The notes beneath the pieces are model-generated. The model made no database searches. It saw nothing but the letters and a program-made list of their open reading frames with translations, and was not told the origin of the DNA. The translations under genes and the position numbers were made by a program. From NCBI GenBank assembly GCA_947498985.1, contig CANMMF010000002.1, positions 372,001-436,000 on the forward strand: 64,000 bases of DNA. The letters are read 5' to 3'. This DNA comes from an uncultured Paracoccaceae bacterium (lineage in GTDB: Bacteria; Pseudomonadota; Alphaproteobacteria; Rhodobacterales; Rhodobacteraceae). Of the stretch, positions 57,237 through 64,000 are shown piece by piece. How positions within the stretch are numbered: the stretch's first letter is position 1; each line of letters starts with the position of its first letter.

Positions 57237-58838
57237 TCAGCTGGCGACGTCGAACTCCAGCATTTTCACCTGTTTGAACATCCCGGTCTCCTGCAACGCG
57301 TTGAGCGCTTTGCCCGGCACTTCCTCGTCGACGTAAAGCAGGGCAATCGCCTCACCTTTCGCCTCCGCGCGGCCCAAAGTGAAGTTCGCGATGTTCACCC
57401 CGTGCTGGCCCATCGTGTTGCCCAGCGCGCCGATGATTCCCGGCACATCGTCATTTGTGGTGTAGACCATATGCCGCCCGACCTCGGCATCGATATTGAT
57501 GCCCTTGATCTGGATGAACCGCGGCTTGCCATCGCTGAACACCGTGCCCGCGATGGAGCGTTCACGCTCCGGCGTGACCACCGTCACCTTGATGTAGCCT
57601 TCGAACATGCCCGACTGCGCCTGGTTGGTGGTCGAGATCCGGATGCCGCGATCCTTGGCGATGAGCGGTGCGGACACCATGTTCACATCCGGGTTCACCG
57701 ATTTCATGATTCCCGCGATGAGCGAACAGTTGAGCGCATCGAGGTTCATCTCGGCGGCATAGCCATCATAAAGGATGTTGATCGCCTTGATCGGCTCGTC
57801 GGTCATCTGGCCGATGAAACTGCCGAGATAGTCGGCCAGCTTGATCCACGGGCTCATGACCTTGGCCTCTTCGGCGGTCACCGAAGGCATGTTGAGCGCG
57901 TTCTGCACCGCGCCCGTCAGCAGGTAATCCGACATCTGCTCGGCCACCTGCAAAGCCACGTTTTCCTGCGCTTCGGTGGTCGCCGCCCCCAGATGCGGGG
58001 TCACGACCACGTTGGGCAGACCAAAAAGCGGGTTGTCCCTGGCCGGCTCTTCGGCAAAGACGTCAAAGGCCGCGCCGGCCACATGACCGGATTTCAGCAG
58101 ATCGGCCAGCGCCTCTTCGTCCACAAGTCCGCCGCGCGCGCAATTGATCACCCGCACGCCCTTCTTGGTTTTCTCCAGCGCCTCGCGGCTCAGGATGTTG
58201 CGCGTCTGGTCGGTGAGCGGCACATGCAGGGTTATGAAATCGGCCCGCTTGAGCAGATCGTCGAGGTTTTCGATCTTCTCGACCTGCATCTGCTTGGCCT
58301 TGTCTTCGCCAAGGAAGGGATCGTAGGCGATGACCTTCATCTTCAGCCCGCGGGCACGGTCGCAGACGATGCCGCCGATATTGCCCGCGCCGATCACGCC
58401 CAGCGTCTTGCCGGTCAGCTCGACCCCCATGAATTTTGACTTTTCCCACTTGCCCGCATGGGTGGAGGCCGAGGCCTCGGGGATCTGCCGCGCCACCGCG
58501 AACATCATCGCAATCGCGTGTTCGGCGGTGGTGATCATGTTGCCGAAGGGCGTGTTCATCACGATCACGCCTTTCTGGGAGGCCGCGTCCTTGTCGATAT
58601 TGTCGGTCCCGATCCCGGCCCGGCCGATGACCTTGAGGTTGTCCGCCGCGGCCAGGATCGTCGGTGTGACCTTGGTGGCCGAGCGGATCGCAAGACCGTC
58701 ATATTGCCCGATCAGGGCGGCAAGCCTGTCCTTGTCCTTGCCAAGATCGGGCATGAAATCCACGTCGATCCCGCGGTCGCGAAAGATCTGCACCGCGGCG
58801 TCGGAGAGTTTGTCGGAGATGAGCACTTTGGGGGCCAT
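57237..58838 (-). CDS. serA: D-3-phosphoglycerate dehydrogenase
   Basis: The 533-aa enzyme commits 3-phosphoglycerate to serine synthesis. The Rossmann motif is GVIGAGNIGGIVCDRA; catalytic Arg, Glu and His lie in NCARGGLVDEEAL, DVFAEEPA and VTPHLGAAT. As in the long form, an intervening ASB domain (about 320-450) and a C-terminal ACT domain (IIGALGNTMGQHGVNIANFT) follow; the ACT domain gives serine feedback control in related enzymes. The ATG at 58838 (MAPKVLISDKLSD) is the family start. It follows serC by 99 bp. Confidence 0.96.
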   Translation of the reverse strand: MAPKVLISDKLSDAAVQIFRDRGIDVDFMPDLGKDKDRLAALIGQYDGLAIRSATKVTPTILAAADNLKVIGRAGIGTDNIDKDAASQKGVIVMNTPFGNMITTAEHAIAMMFAVARQIPEASASTHAGKWEKSKFMGVELTGKTLGVIGAGNIGGIVCDRARGLKMKVIAYDPFLGEDKAKQMQVEKIENLDDLLKRADFITLHVPLTDQTRNILSREALEKTKKGVRVINCARGGLVDEEALADLLKSGHVAGAAFDVFAEEPARDNPLFGLPNVVVTPHLGAATTEAQENVALQVAEQMSDYLLTGAVQNALNMPSVTAEEAKVMSPWIKLADYLGSFIGQMTDEPIKAINILYDGYAAEMNLDALNCSLIAGIMKSVNPDVNMVSAPLIAKDRGIRISTTNQAQSGMFEGYIKVTVVTPERERSIAGTVFSDGKPRFIQIKGINIDAEVGRHMVYTTNDDVPGIIGALGNTMGQHGVNIANFTLGRAEAKGEAIALLYVDEEVPGKALNALQETGMFKQVKMLEFDVAS

Positions 58839-58937
58839 GAGCCTGGTCCTTTGGAAATGTCGCAGAGCAGCGGGGCGGGCCCGTCCTCTGGTGTGATTGG
58901 GAAGCATGGGGGGCGGGGTTGTGACCCCGCCGCCGGG

Positions 58938-60116
58938 TCAGGCGGCCTGCGTCTGCGCCGCGATCTCGGTTTGGAAGGCCCAGTCGAGCCAGGGCAGCAG
59001 CGCGTCGATATCGGCGGTCTCGACCGTGCCGCCGCACCAGATCCTGAGACCCGCGGGCGCATCGCGATAGGCCCCGACATCGAGCGCGGCGCCCTCGGCC
59101 TCAAGCCGTTTCTGCACGGATTTCGCAAACCCTGCCGGATCGGCAATGCGCGGATCGGTGAACCGGAGGCAGACCGACGTGGTCGACCGCGTGGCCGGAT
59201 CCACCGCGAGGTTGTCGATCCAGTCACGCTCCTCGCAGAACTGCCAGATCGCCTGCGCATTGGCATCGGCCCGGGCGATCAGCCCCGGCAAGCCGCCGAC
59301 AGAGCGCGCCCAATCCAGCGCCACGAGGTAATCCTCGACCGCAAGCATCGAGGGCGTGTTGATCGTGGCGCCTTCGAAAATGCCCTCGATCAGCTTGCCG
59401 CCCTTGGTCAGGCGGAAGATCTTCGGCAGCGGCCAGGCGGGAGTATAGGTTTCCAGCCGTTCCACCGCGCGCGGCGACAGGATCAGCATGCCATGCGCCG
59501 CCTCTCCGCCCAGCACTTTCTGCCAGCTGAAGGTCGTCACATCGAGCTTGTCCCAGGGCAGATCCATCGCGAAAGCCGCCGAGGTTGCATCGCAGATCGT
59601 CAGCCCGCCGCGATCCGCCGGGATCGCGTCGCCGGAGGGCATGCGCACGCCCGAGGTGGTGCCGTTCCAGGTGAAGACCACATCGGTGTCATAATCGAGC
59701 GTTGCCATGTCGACGATCTCGCCATAGTCGGCGGTCTTCACCTCGGCGTCGATCTTGAGCTGCTTGACCACGTCTGTGACCCAGCCCGCGCCAAAGCTTT
59801 CCCAGGCCACCATCGTGGCCTTGCACGCGCCCAGCATCGACCACATCGCCATTTCAACCGCACCGGTGTCGGAGGCGGGCACGATGCCGATCCTGTAGTC
59901 TGCGGGGATGTTCAGCAGCGCGCGCGTTTCCTCGATGGCGGCCTTGAGCTTGCCCTTGCCGACCGCCGCACGATGCGACCGTCCAAGGGCGGCGTCCGCC
60001 AGCTTGTCGAGAGAGAATTGGGGATTCTTGGCACAAGGCCCAGAGGAAAACCGTGGGTTCGCCGGCGTGGCGACAGGTTTTGTGACCGGTCCTGTGACCG
60101 GAGTATCAATAGCCAT
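58938..60116 (-). CDS. serC: Phosphoserine aminotransferase
   Basis: A 392-aa PLP enzyme making phosphoserine from 3-phosphohydroxypyruvate. The N-terminal extension [20 protein letters not shown] precedes [18 protein letters not shown]; the PLP lysine is in [15 protein letters not shown]. It belongs to the alphaproteobacterial/archaeal SerC branch, longer than the E. coli form. The ATG at 60116 follows GGAAGGG, which also ends a serC leader. It forms the serC-serA operon. Confidence 0.95.
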   Translation of the reverse strand: MAIDTPVTGPVTKPVATPANPRFSSGPCAKNPQFSLDKLADAALGRSHRAAVGKGKLKAAIEETRALLNIPADYRIGIVPASDTGAVEMAMWSMLGACKATMVAWESFGAGWVTDVVKQLKIDAEVKTADYGEIVDMATLDYDTDVVFTWNGTTSGVRMPSGDAIPADRGGLTICDATSAAFAMDLPWDKLDVTTFSWQKVLGGEAAHGMLILSPRAVERLETYTPAWPLPKIFRLTKGGKLIEGIFEGATINTPSMLAVEDYLVALDWARSVGGLPGLIARADANAQAIWQFCEERDWIDNLAVDPATRSTTSVCLRFTDPRIADPAGFAKSVQKRLEAEGAALDVGAYRDAPAGLRIWCGGTVETADIDALLPWLDWAFQTEIAAQTQAA

Positions 60117-60165
60117 AACTGCTACCCTTCCAGATAAGCGCCCCTCGTTGGGGAGGGGTGTCCCA
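60117..60165 (-). promoter_or_regulatory. serC-type leader motif
   Basis: On the minus strand CCCCTC and GAGGGG (60158-60141) form a short stem around a five-to-six-base loop, followed by GCGCTTATCTGGAAGGG just ahead of the serC start codon. This hairpin plus the conserved segment containing the ribosome site is what I remember of the serC RNA motif described upstream of serC in alphaproteobacteria. The effector, if any, is not established. The gap further upstream to 60305 shows no gene. Confidence 0.6.
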
Positions 60166-60305
60166 CTGGCCGGTCTAGGGGAGGTCGGAGGGCTTGCCAA
60201 GTCGGAAACGACACACCGATGGCCGGTTTTGCGGGATTTGCGCGGCGCGATGGAGCGGATCGGAAACCGGCTGCGCGACAAGCCGCGTCCAAAGCCCGAG
60301 GGCGT

Positions 60306-60875
60306 CTAGAGCCCCTGCAGGCCCGACACCACAAATCGCGCCGCCAGGCTGGCATAATCGTCGCGGCTCAGCCCCTTGCCCGGACGGTGCCACATGTAAA
60401 ACCAGTTGAGGATGCCAAAGACCGTCATGGTCGCCGCCCGCAACGCATCGGGCTTCAGATCCGGCCGCGTGTCGCGAATGGCGTCGGTCATGATCGCGAC
60501 CAGCCGCCGCTGCGCCTCGATCAACGGTTTCTGTAGTTCGGGCGGCAGCGCCGAGAGCGTCTCCAGCTGCAGTTTGTGCTCTGCATCGGCGTTTTCATAT
60601 GCCGCGAGAATCGCCGAGACCAGCGTTGGAAGCCCGCCCGGTGCCGCGGCCTCGACGGTCCGCACCAGATGGGTCAGATGGGCGTCGAGAATGTCGAAAA
60701 GCAACGCCTCCTTGCTGTCGTGGTAGTGGTAAAGCAGGGCTTTCGAGACACCGCATTCGCGCGCGGCCCCGGTCATCGACGCCCGGTCAAAGCCGTGCCG
60801 CGCGAAATAGGCGGCGGCCCCGGCGCGCAGGGCCGCACGCTTGGCGTCGTGGTCGCGTGCAATGCCGCGCGGCAT
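60306..60875 (-). CDS. TetR family regulator of the phenylacetate genes
   Basis: A 189-aa repressor. Its N-terminal helix-turn-helix is AAAYFARHGFDRASMTGAA, then ECGVSKALLYHYHDSKEALL, followed by a helical ligand domain. Its ATG overlaps the paaK stop by one base, so it is the last gene of the paaI-thiolase-paaK operon and very likely its own controller, responding to phenylacetyl-CoA. A candidate operator GACCGGTC lies before paaI at 63930. Confidence 0.88.
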   Translation of the reverse strand: MPRGIARDHDAKRAALRAGAAAYFARHGFDRASMTGAARECGVSKALLYHYHDSKEALLFDILDAHLTHLVRTVEAAAPGGLPTLVSAILAAYENADAEHKLQLETLSALPPELQKPLIEAQRRLVAIMTDAIRDTRPDLKPDALRAATMTVFGILNWFYMWHRPGKGLSRDDYASLAARFVVSGLQGL

Positions 60876-62215
60876 CAGTCTTTGCGGGCCGCGGGGGTTG
60901 CGCCCGTCGCGCCGTCCTTCGGGCGGTTGTCGACAATGCGCACCGCCTTGCCCTGGCTGCGCGGCACACCGCCCGGCGCGGCCACGGTCACCGCCACGGT
61001 CACGCCAACCACCTGCTTGATCTTCATCGCCAGCGCCCGCCCGGCATCCTCGCCCGCCGCCGCGGACGCGGGCAGAGGTTCGACCTGAACGGTCATCACG
61101 TCGCGATGTTCGATCCGGTCAAGCTGCACCTGGAAATGCGGGGCCAGCGCCTCGACGGTCATCAACTGTTCTTCGATCTGGGTCGGGAACACATTCACGC
61201 CGCGCAGGATGATCATGTCGTCGGACCGCCCGGTCACCTTTTCCATCCGCCGCATGCTGCGCGCGGTGCCGGGCATCAGCCGGGTGAGATCGCGAGTGCG
61301 GTAGCGGATGATCGGAAACGCTTCCTTGGTGAGCGAGGTGAAGACCAGCTCTCCCAATTCACCATCGGGCAGCACCGCGCCGGTCTCGGGGTCGATCACT
61401 TCGGGGTAGAAATGATCCTCCCAGATGTGCAGCCCGTCCTTGGTCTCCACACATTCATTGGCCACGCCGGGGCCCATCACTTCGGACAGACCGTAGATGT
61501 CGACGGCGTGCATGTCGAAGGCCTGCTCGATCTCGAGCCGCATGGCGTTGGTCCAGGGTTCGGCCCCGAAGATCCCAACCTTGAGCGGACTTTGCGCGGG
61601 ATCGCGCCCCTGCGCGTGGTATTCGTCGATGATCGAGAGCGCATAGGACGGGGTCACGGTGATGCCGGTCGCGCCGAAATCCTCGATCAGGCGCACCTGC
61701 CGCTGGGTCATGCCACCCGAGATCGGCACCGTGCTCAGCCCCAGCTTGTCGGCACCAAGATGGATGCCCAGCCCTCCGGTGAAAAGCCCGTAGCCATAAG
61801 CGTTGTGCAGGATATCGCCGGGTCTGAGGCCCGAGGCCCGCAACGACCGCGCCACAACGCTGGCCCAGCTGTCGAGATCGCGCTCGGTATAGCCGACCAC
61901 CGTGGGCTGCCCTGTGGTGCCGGAGGACGCATGGATGCGTCGGACCTGTGTGCGCGGGACCGCGAACATGCCAAACGGGTAGTTGTCGCGCAGATCGGTT
62001 TTCACGGTGAAGGGAAACGTCGCCAGATCCTCGAGCGCGGTCAGATCGTCCGGGTGCACACCTGCCGCGTCGAAACTCGTCCGGTAGAACGGCACATTGT
62101 CATAGGCATGCCGCAGCGACCAGCGCATGCGGTCCAGCTGCAGGGCCGCGATTTCGTCACGCGATGCGATTTCAATCGGATCAAGCGTGTCTCTTGGGGG
62201 CGTGAGATCTTCCAT
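60875..62215 (-). CDS. paaK: Phenylacetate-CoA ligase
   Basis: A 446-aa AMP-forming ligase that activates phenylacetate, the entry step of its catabolism. The P-loop is IHASSGTTGQPTVVGYT, and YGLSEVMGPGVANEC with YRTRDLTRLM and GRSDDMIILRGVNVFP are the adenylate-forming core motifs. Length is normal. GGAGC precedes the ATG at 62215. The PaaI thioesterase and thiolase genes are upstream in the same operon. Confidence 0.95.
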   Translation of the reverse strand: MEDLTPPRDTLDPIEIASRDEIAALQLDRMRWSLRHAYDNVPFYRTSFDAAGVHPDDLTALEDLATFPFTVKTDLRDNYPFGMFAVPRTQVRRIHASSGTTGQPTVVGYTERDLDSWASVVARSLRASGLRPGDILHNAYGYGLFTGGLGIHLGADKLGLSTVPISGGMTQRQVRLIEDFGATGITVTPSYALSIIDEYHAQGRDPAQSPLKVGIFGAEPWTNAMRLEIEQAFDMHAVDIYGLSEVMGPGVANECVETKDGLHIWEDHFYPEVIDPETGAVLPDGELGELVFTSLTKEAFPIIRYRTRDLTRLMPGTARSMRRMEKVTGRSDDMIILRGVNVFPTQIEEQLMTVEALAPHFQVQLDRIEHRDVMTVQVEPLPASAAAGEDAGRALAMKIKQVVGVTVAVTVAAPGGVPRSQGKAVRIVDNRPKDGATGATPAARKD

Positions 62216-62227
62216 ATCGTGCTCCGG

Positions 62228-63415
62228 TCACAGTCGCTCAAGCACAAGCGCGATGCCTTGGCCCACACCGATACACATTGTGCACAAAGCGTATTTTGAG
62301 TGTGTATCGACCAGCGAGTGCCCGGCGGTCAGCGCAAGGCGGGCGCCGGACATGCCCAGGGGATGGCCAAGTGCGATGGCGCCGCCATGCGGGTTCACAT
62401 GCTCGGCGTCGTCCGGCAGGCCGAGATGGCGGGTCACCGCCAGCGCTTGCGCGGCAAAGGCCTCGTTCAGTTCGATCACGTCCATATCACCTATCGACAG
62501 ACCCAGACGCGACAGCAGTTTTTCCGACGCGGGCGCGGGGCCGAACCCCATGATCCGTGGCGGCAGCCCGGCGGTTGCAGCGCCGAGCACGCGGGCGACC
62601 GGGGCCAGCCCATGCGCCTCCGCAGCGTCGGGCGAGGCGATGATCAGCGCCGCGGCCCCGTCATTCACACCCGAGGCATTGCCCGCGGTCACCGACCCGC
62701 CATCGCGGAACGGCGCGCGCAGGGCGGCGAGTTTCTCCAGTGTGGTGGCGCGCGGATGTTCGTCCGTGTCGACAATGATCGCGTCGCTGCGGCGTTGCGG
62801 GATCGTCACCGGCGTGATCTCCCGCGACAGACGGCCCGAGGCGATGGCCGCCGCCGCACGCTCCTGGCTGCGCAGGGCAAACGCGTCCTGATCGGCGCGC
62901 TGGATGTCAAAATCCTCGGCCACGTTCTCGGCGGTTTCGGGCATCGAATCGATGCCGAATTGCGCCTTCATCTGCCGGTTCACGAAGCGCCAGCCGATGG
63001 TGGTGTCATAGACCTCCGCGACGCGCGAAAACGGCTGCTCGGCCTTGGCCATCACAAACGGCGCGCGCGACATCGATTCGACGCCACCGGCCAGCACGAT
63101 CTCGGCCTCGCCGCAGCGAACCTGCCGCGCCGCCATCGCCACCGCATCGAGCCCCGAACCGCAAAGCCGGTTCACCGTGACGCCGGGCACCTCTTCGCCC
63201 AGCCCCGCCAGCAGCGCGGCCATGCGCGCGACATTGCGGTTGTCCTCGCCCGCCTGGTTGGCGCAGCCCATGATGACCTCGTCCACCGGCAGCCCGTCGG
63301 GCACCACCGCGCGGATCACACCCGCCAGCAGATCGTCGGGGCGCACCGCGGAAAGCGCGCCGCCGTAGCGCCCGATCGGGGTCCGGCTGCCCTGGCAAAG
63401 CCATGCCTCACGCAT
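62228..63415 (-). CDS. Acetyl-CoA acyltransferase (3-oxoadipyl-CoA thiolase-like)
   Basis: A 395-aa thiolase. The acyl-carrying cysteine is C85 in VNRLCGSGLDAV; the His and second Cys are in GGAIALGHPLGMSGAR and CTMCIGVGQG. In this operon it would most likely be PaaJ/PcaF, cleaving 3-oxoadipyl-CoA to succinyl-CoA and acetyl-CoA, although general acetyl-CoA acetyltransferases look similar. GGAGGAAAC precedes the ATG. It overlaps paaI by eight bases. Confidence 0.92.
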   Translation of the reverse strand: MREAWLCQGSRTPIGRYGGALSAVRPDDLLAGVIRAVVPDGLPVDEVIMGCANQAGEDNRNVARMAALLAGLGEEVPGVTVNRLCGSGLDAVAMAARQVRCGEAEIVLAGGVESMSRAPFVMAKAEQPFSRVAEVYDTTIGWRFVNRQMKAQFGIDSMPETAENVAEDFDIQRADQDAFALRSQERAAAAIASGRLSREITPVTIPQRRSDAIIVDTDEHPRATTLEKLAALRAPFRDGGSVTAGNASGVNDGAAALIIASPDAAEAHGLAPVARVLGAATAGLPPRIMGFGPAPASEKLLSRLGLSIGDMDVIELNEAFAAQALAVTRHLGLPDDAEHVNPHGGAIALGHPLGMSGARLALTAGHSLVDTHSKYALCTMCIGVGQGIALVLERL

Positions 63416-63884
63416 TGCTGTTTCCTCCTTGCGTCCCGGCGTCGCTGTCAGCGTGCGGCGCCTCTTCGAAATGCTGTCCGCGGATCGTCCGCGACAGCCC
63501 GCGCATCACCGCGATCTGCCGTCCGTCCTGCCCGGTGACCACGACGTCATAGACGCCGGAGCGCCCGGCGCGCGCGGTCTCGGCGCAGGTGGCCACCAGC
63601 CGCTCCCCGAGCTGTGCCGAGGCCAGGAAGGTGATCTGGTTTTCCTGCGCGACGGTCACCTGATTGTAGCTGTTGCAGGCAAAGGCAAAGGCGCTGTCGG
63701 CGAGCGTGAAGATGAACCCGCCATGGCAGATCCGGTGCCCGTTGAGATGATGCGCCTGCACCTCCATCGACAGCGTCGCCTGCCCCGGTGCAACCGTGTC
63801 GATCCGCATGCCCATCATCTGACTTGCGGCATCGGCGGCCCACATGGCCCTGGCGGCCCGCGTGGCGCGGTCCTGCGGTGTCAT
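63408..63884 (-). CDS. paaI: Hydroxyphenylacetyl-CoA thioesterase PaaI
   Basis: A 158-aa hotdog-fold thioesterase. NGHRICHGGFIFTLADSAFA is the PaaI signature, with the catalytic Asp in LADSAFA and the Asn/His/Gly loop at its start. It recovers CoA from dead-end aryl-CoA esters of phenylacetate catabolism. It is the first gene of the leftward operon, read from a promoter at 63885-63995 shared with a rightward gene. Confidence 0.93.
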   Translation of the reverse strand: MTPQDRATRAARAMWAADAASQMMGMRIDTVAPGQATLSMEVQAHHLNGHRICHGGFIFTLADSAFAFACNSYNQVTVAQENQITFLASAQLGERLVATCAETARAGRSGVYDVVVTGQDGRQIAVMRGLSRTIRGQHFEEAPHADSDAGTQGGNSNA

Positions 63885-63923
63885 CGGCGCGTCCTCCCCC
63901 GTTTCCAGCGAGACTGCACAAAA

Positions 63924-63937
63924 CCGACCGACCGGTC
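63924..63937. promoter_or_regulatory. Candidate TetR operator before paaI
   Basis: CCGACCGACCGGTC, including the palindrome GACCGGTC (63930-63937), lies 46 bp before the paaI start, between divergent genes. C/G-rich ACCGACCGGT-like sites are typical of TetR repressors of this type. The link to the TetR encoded at 60306 is inference. Confidence 0.5.
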
Positions 63938-63995
63938 AAGTATGTTGATTTCACCGGGCGGATGACGCATGCTCCGGGCAACGAAAGGATCAAAG

Positions 63996-64000
63996 ATGCT
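63996..64000 (+). CDS. Probable start of a rightward gene, cut by the window end
   Basis: An ATG at 63996 follows AAAGGA with seven bases between, diverging from the paaI operon. Only ATGCT is inside the window, so the product cannot be told; another phenylacetate gene would fit the context. Confidence 0.4.

Overview
The window is a dense, GC-rich bacterial chromosome segment from an alphaproteobacterium, most likely Rhodobacterales (Roseobacter-like). Pointers are a GcrA cell-cycle regulator, a ChvG/ChvI two-component pair beside pckA and a short HprK, the DUF1467 protein next to methylmalonyl-CoA epimerase, a DUF1800/DUF1501 pair, and C-rich hairpin repeats of a kind I know from Rhodobacterales intergenic regions. 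I see no tRNA, rRNA, transposase, integrase or CRISPR array. Most of the window is ordinary core genome.

Layout. 1-9600: start of the ATP synthase operon (atpA partial, atpH), a methyltransferase, gloB, clpA, an M23 peptidase, a DUF898 membrane protein, an M48 protease and a VOC protein. 9800-13460: electron-transfer flavoprotein etfBA and 3-hydroxybutyryl-CoA dehydrogenase around a DUF6473-like gene. 13500-21560: an acyltransferase, then a leftward sensing block (HPr, mannose-type EIIA, RapZ, short HprK, ChvG, ChvI) divergent from pckA, tying phosphotransfer and envelope signalling to gluconeogenesis. 21800-31680: ybjN-like, proC, csaA, a hydroxyacid dehydrogenase, a ketoacyl synthase III, a lytic transglycosylase, rimO and the KtrAB potassium system. 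31800-44100: a short-chain dehydrogenase broken by one stop codon, gcrA, an ABC-2 permease, nitroreductase, EI24/CysZ-like protein, DUF1467 plus mce, an orphan response regulator, the DUF1501/DUF1800 pair, hemerythrin, DUF1993, aspS and a HAD-like protein without its catalytic aspartates. 44335-54440: carB, a small A+T-richer island with two tiny genes, then the envelope/RNA-turnover run gpmI-envC-ctpA-rppH and an agmatinase-like gene. 54470-60116: an amidase, a PPP phosphatase, a second response regulator, and serC-serA behind a serC-type leader. 60306-64000: a leftward phenylacetate module (PaaI thioesterase, thiolase, PaaK, TetR).

Most unusual points. (1) The carB-gpmI gap holds a low-GC segment with several hairpins and two tiny co-oriented genes (68 and 57 aa), one with a Cys/His metal-binding pattern. 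(2) A 72-bp hairpin repeat occurs twice, 20 kb apart, each time 3' of a response-regulator gene. (3) A terminator-like hairpin plus T-run sits in the 5' leader of gcrA. (4) Three copies of TTGTGCAT at exact 11-bp spacing lie upstream of gpmI. (5) One nonsense codon interrupts an otherwise intact SDR gene. (6) The HAD-like protein has lost both motif I aspartates. Coordinates, translations and alignments were done by hand; family names rest on recognised motifs, not on database searches.
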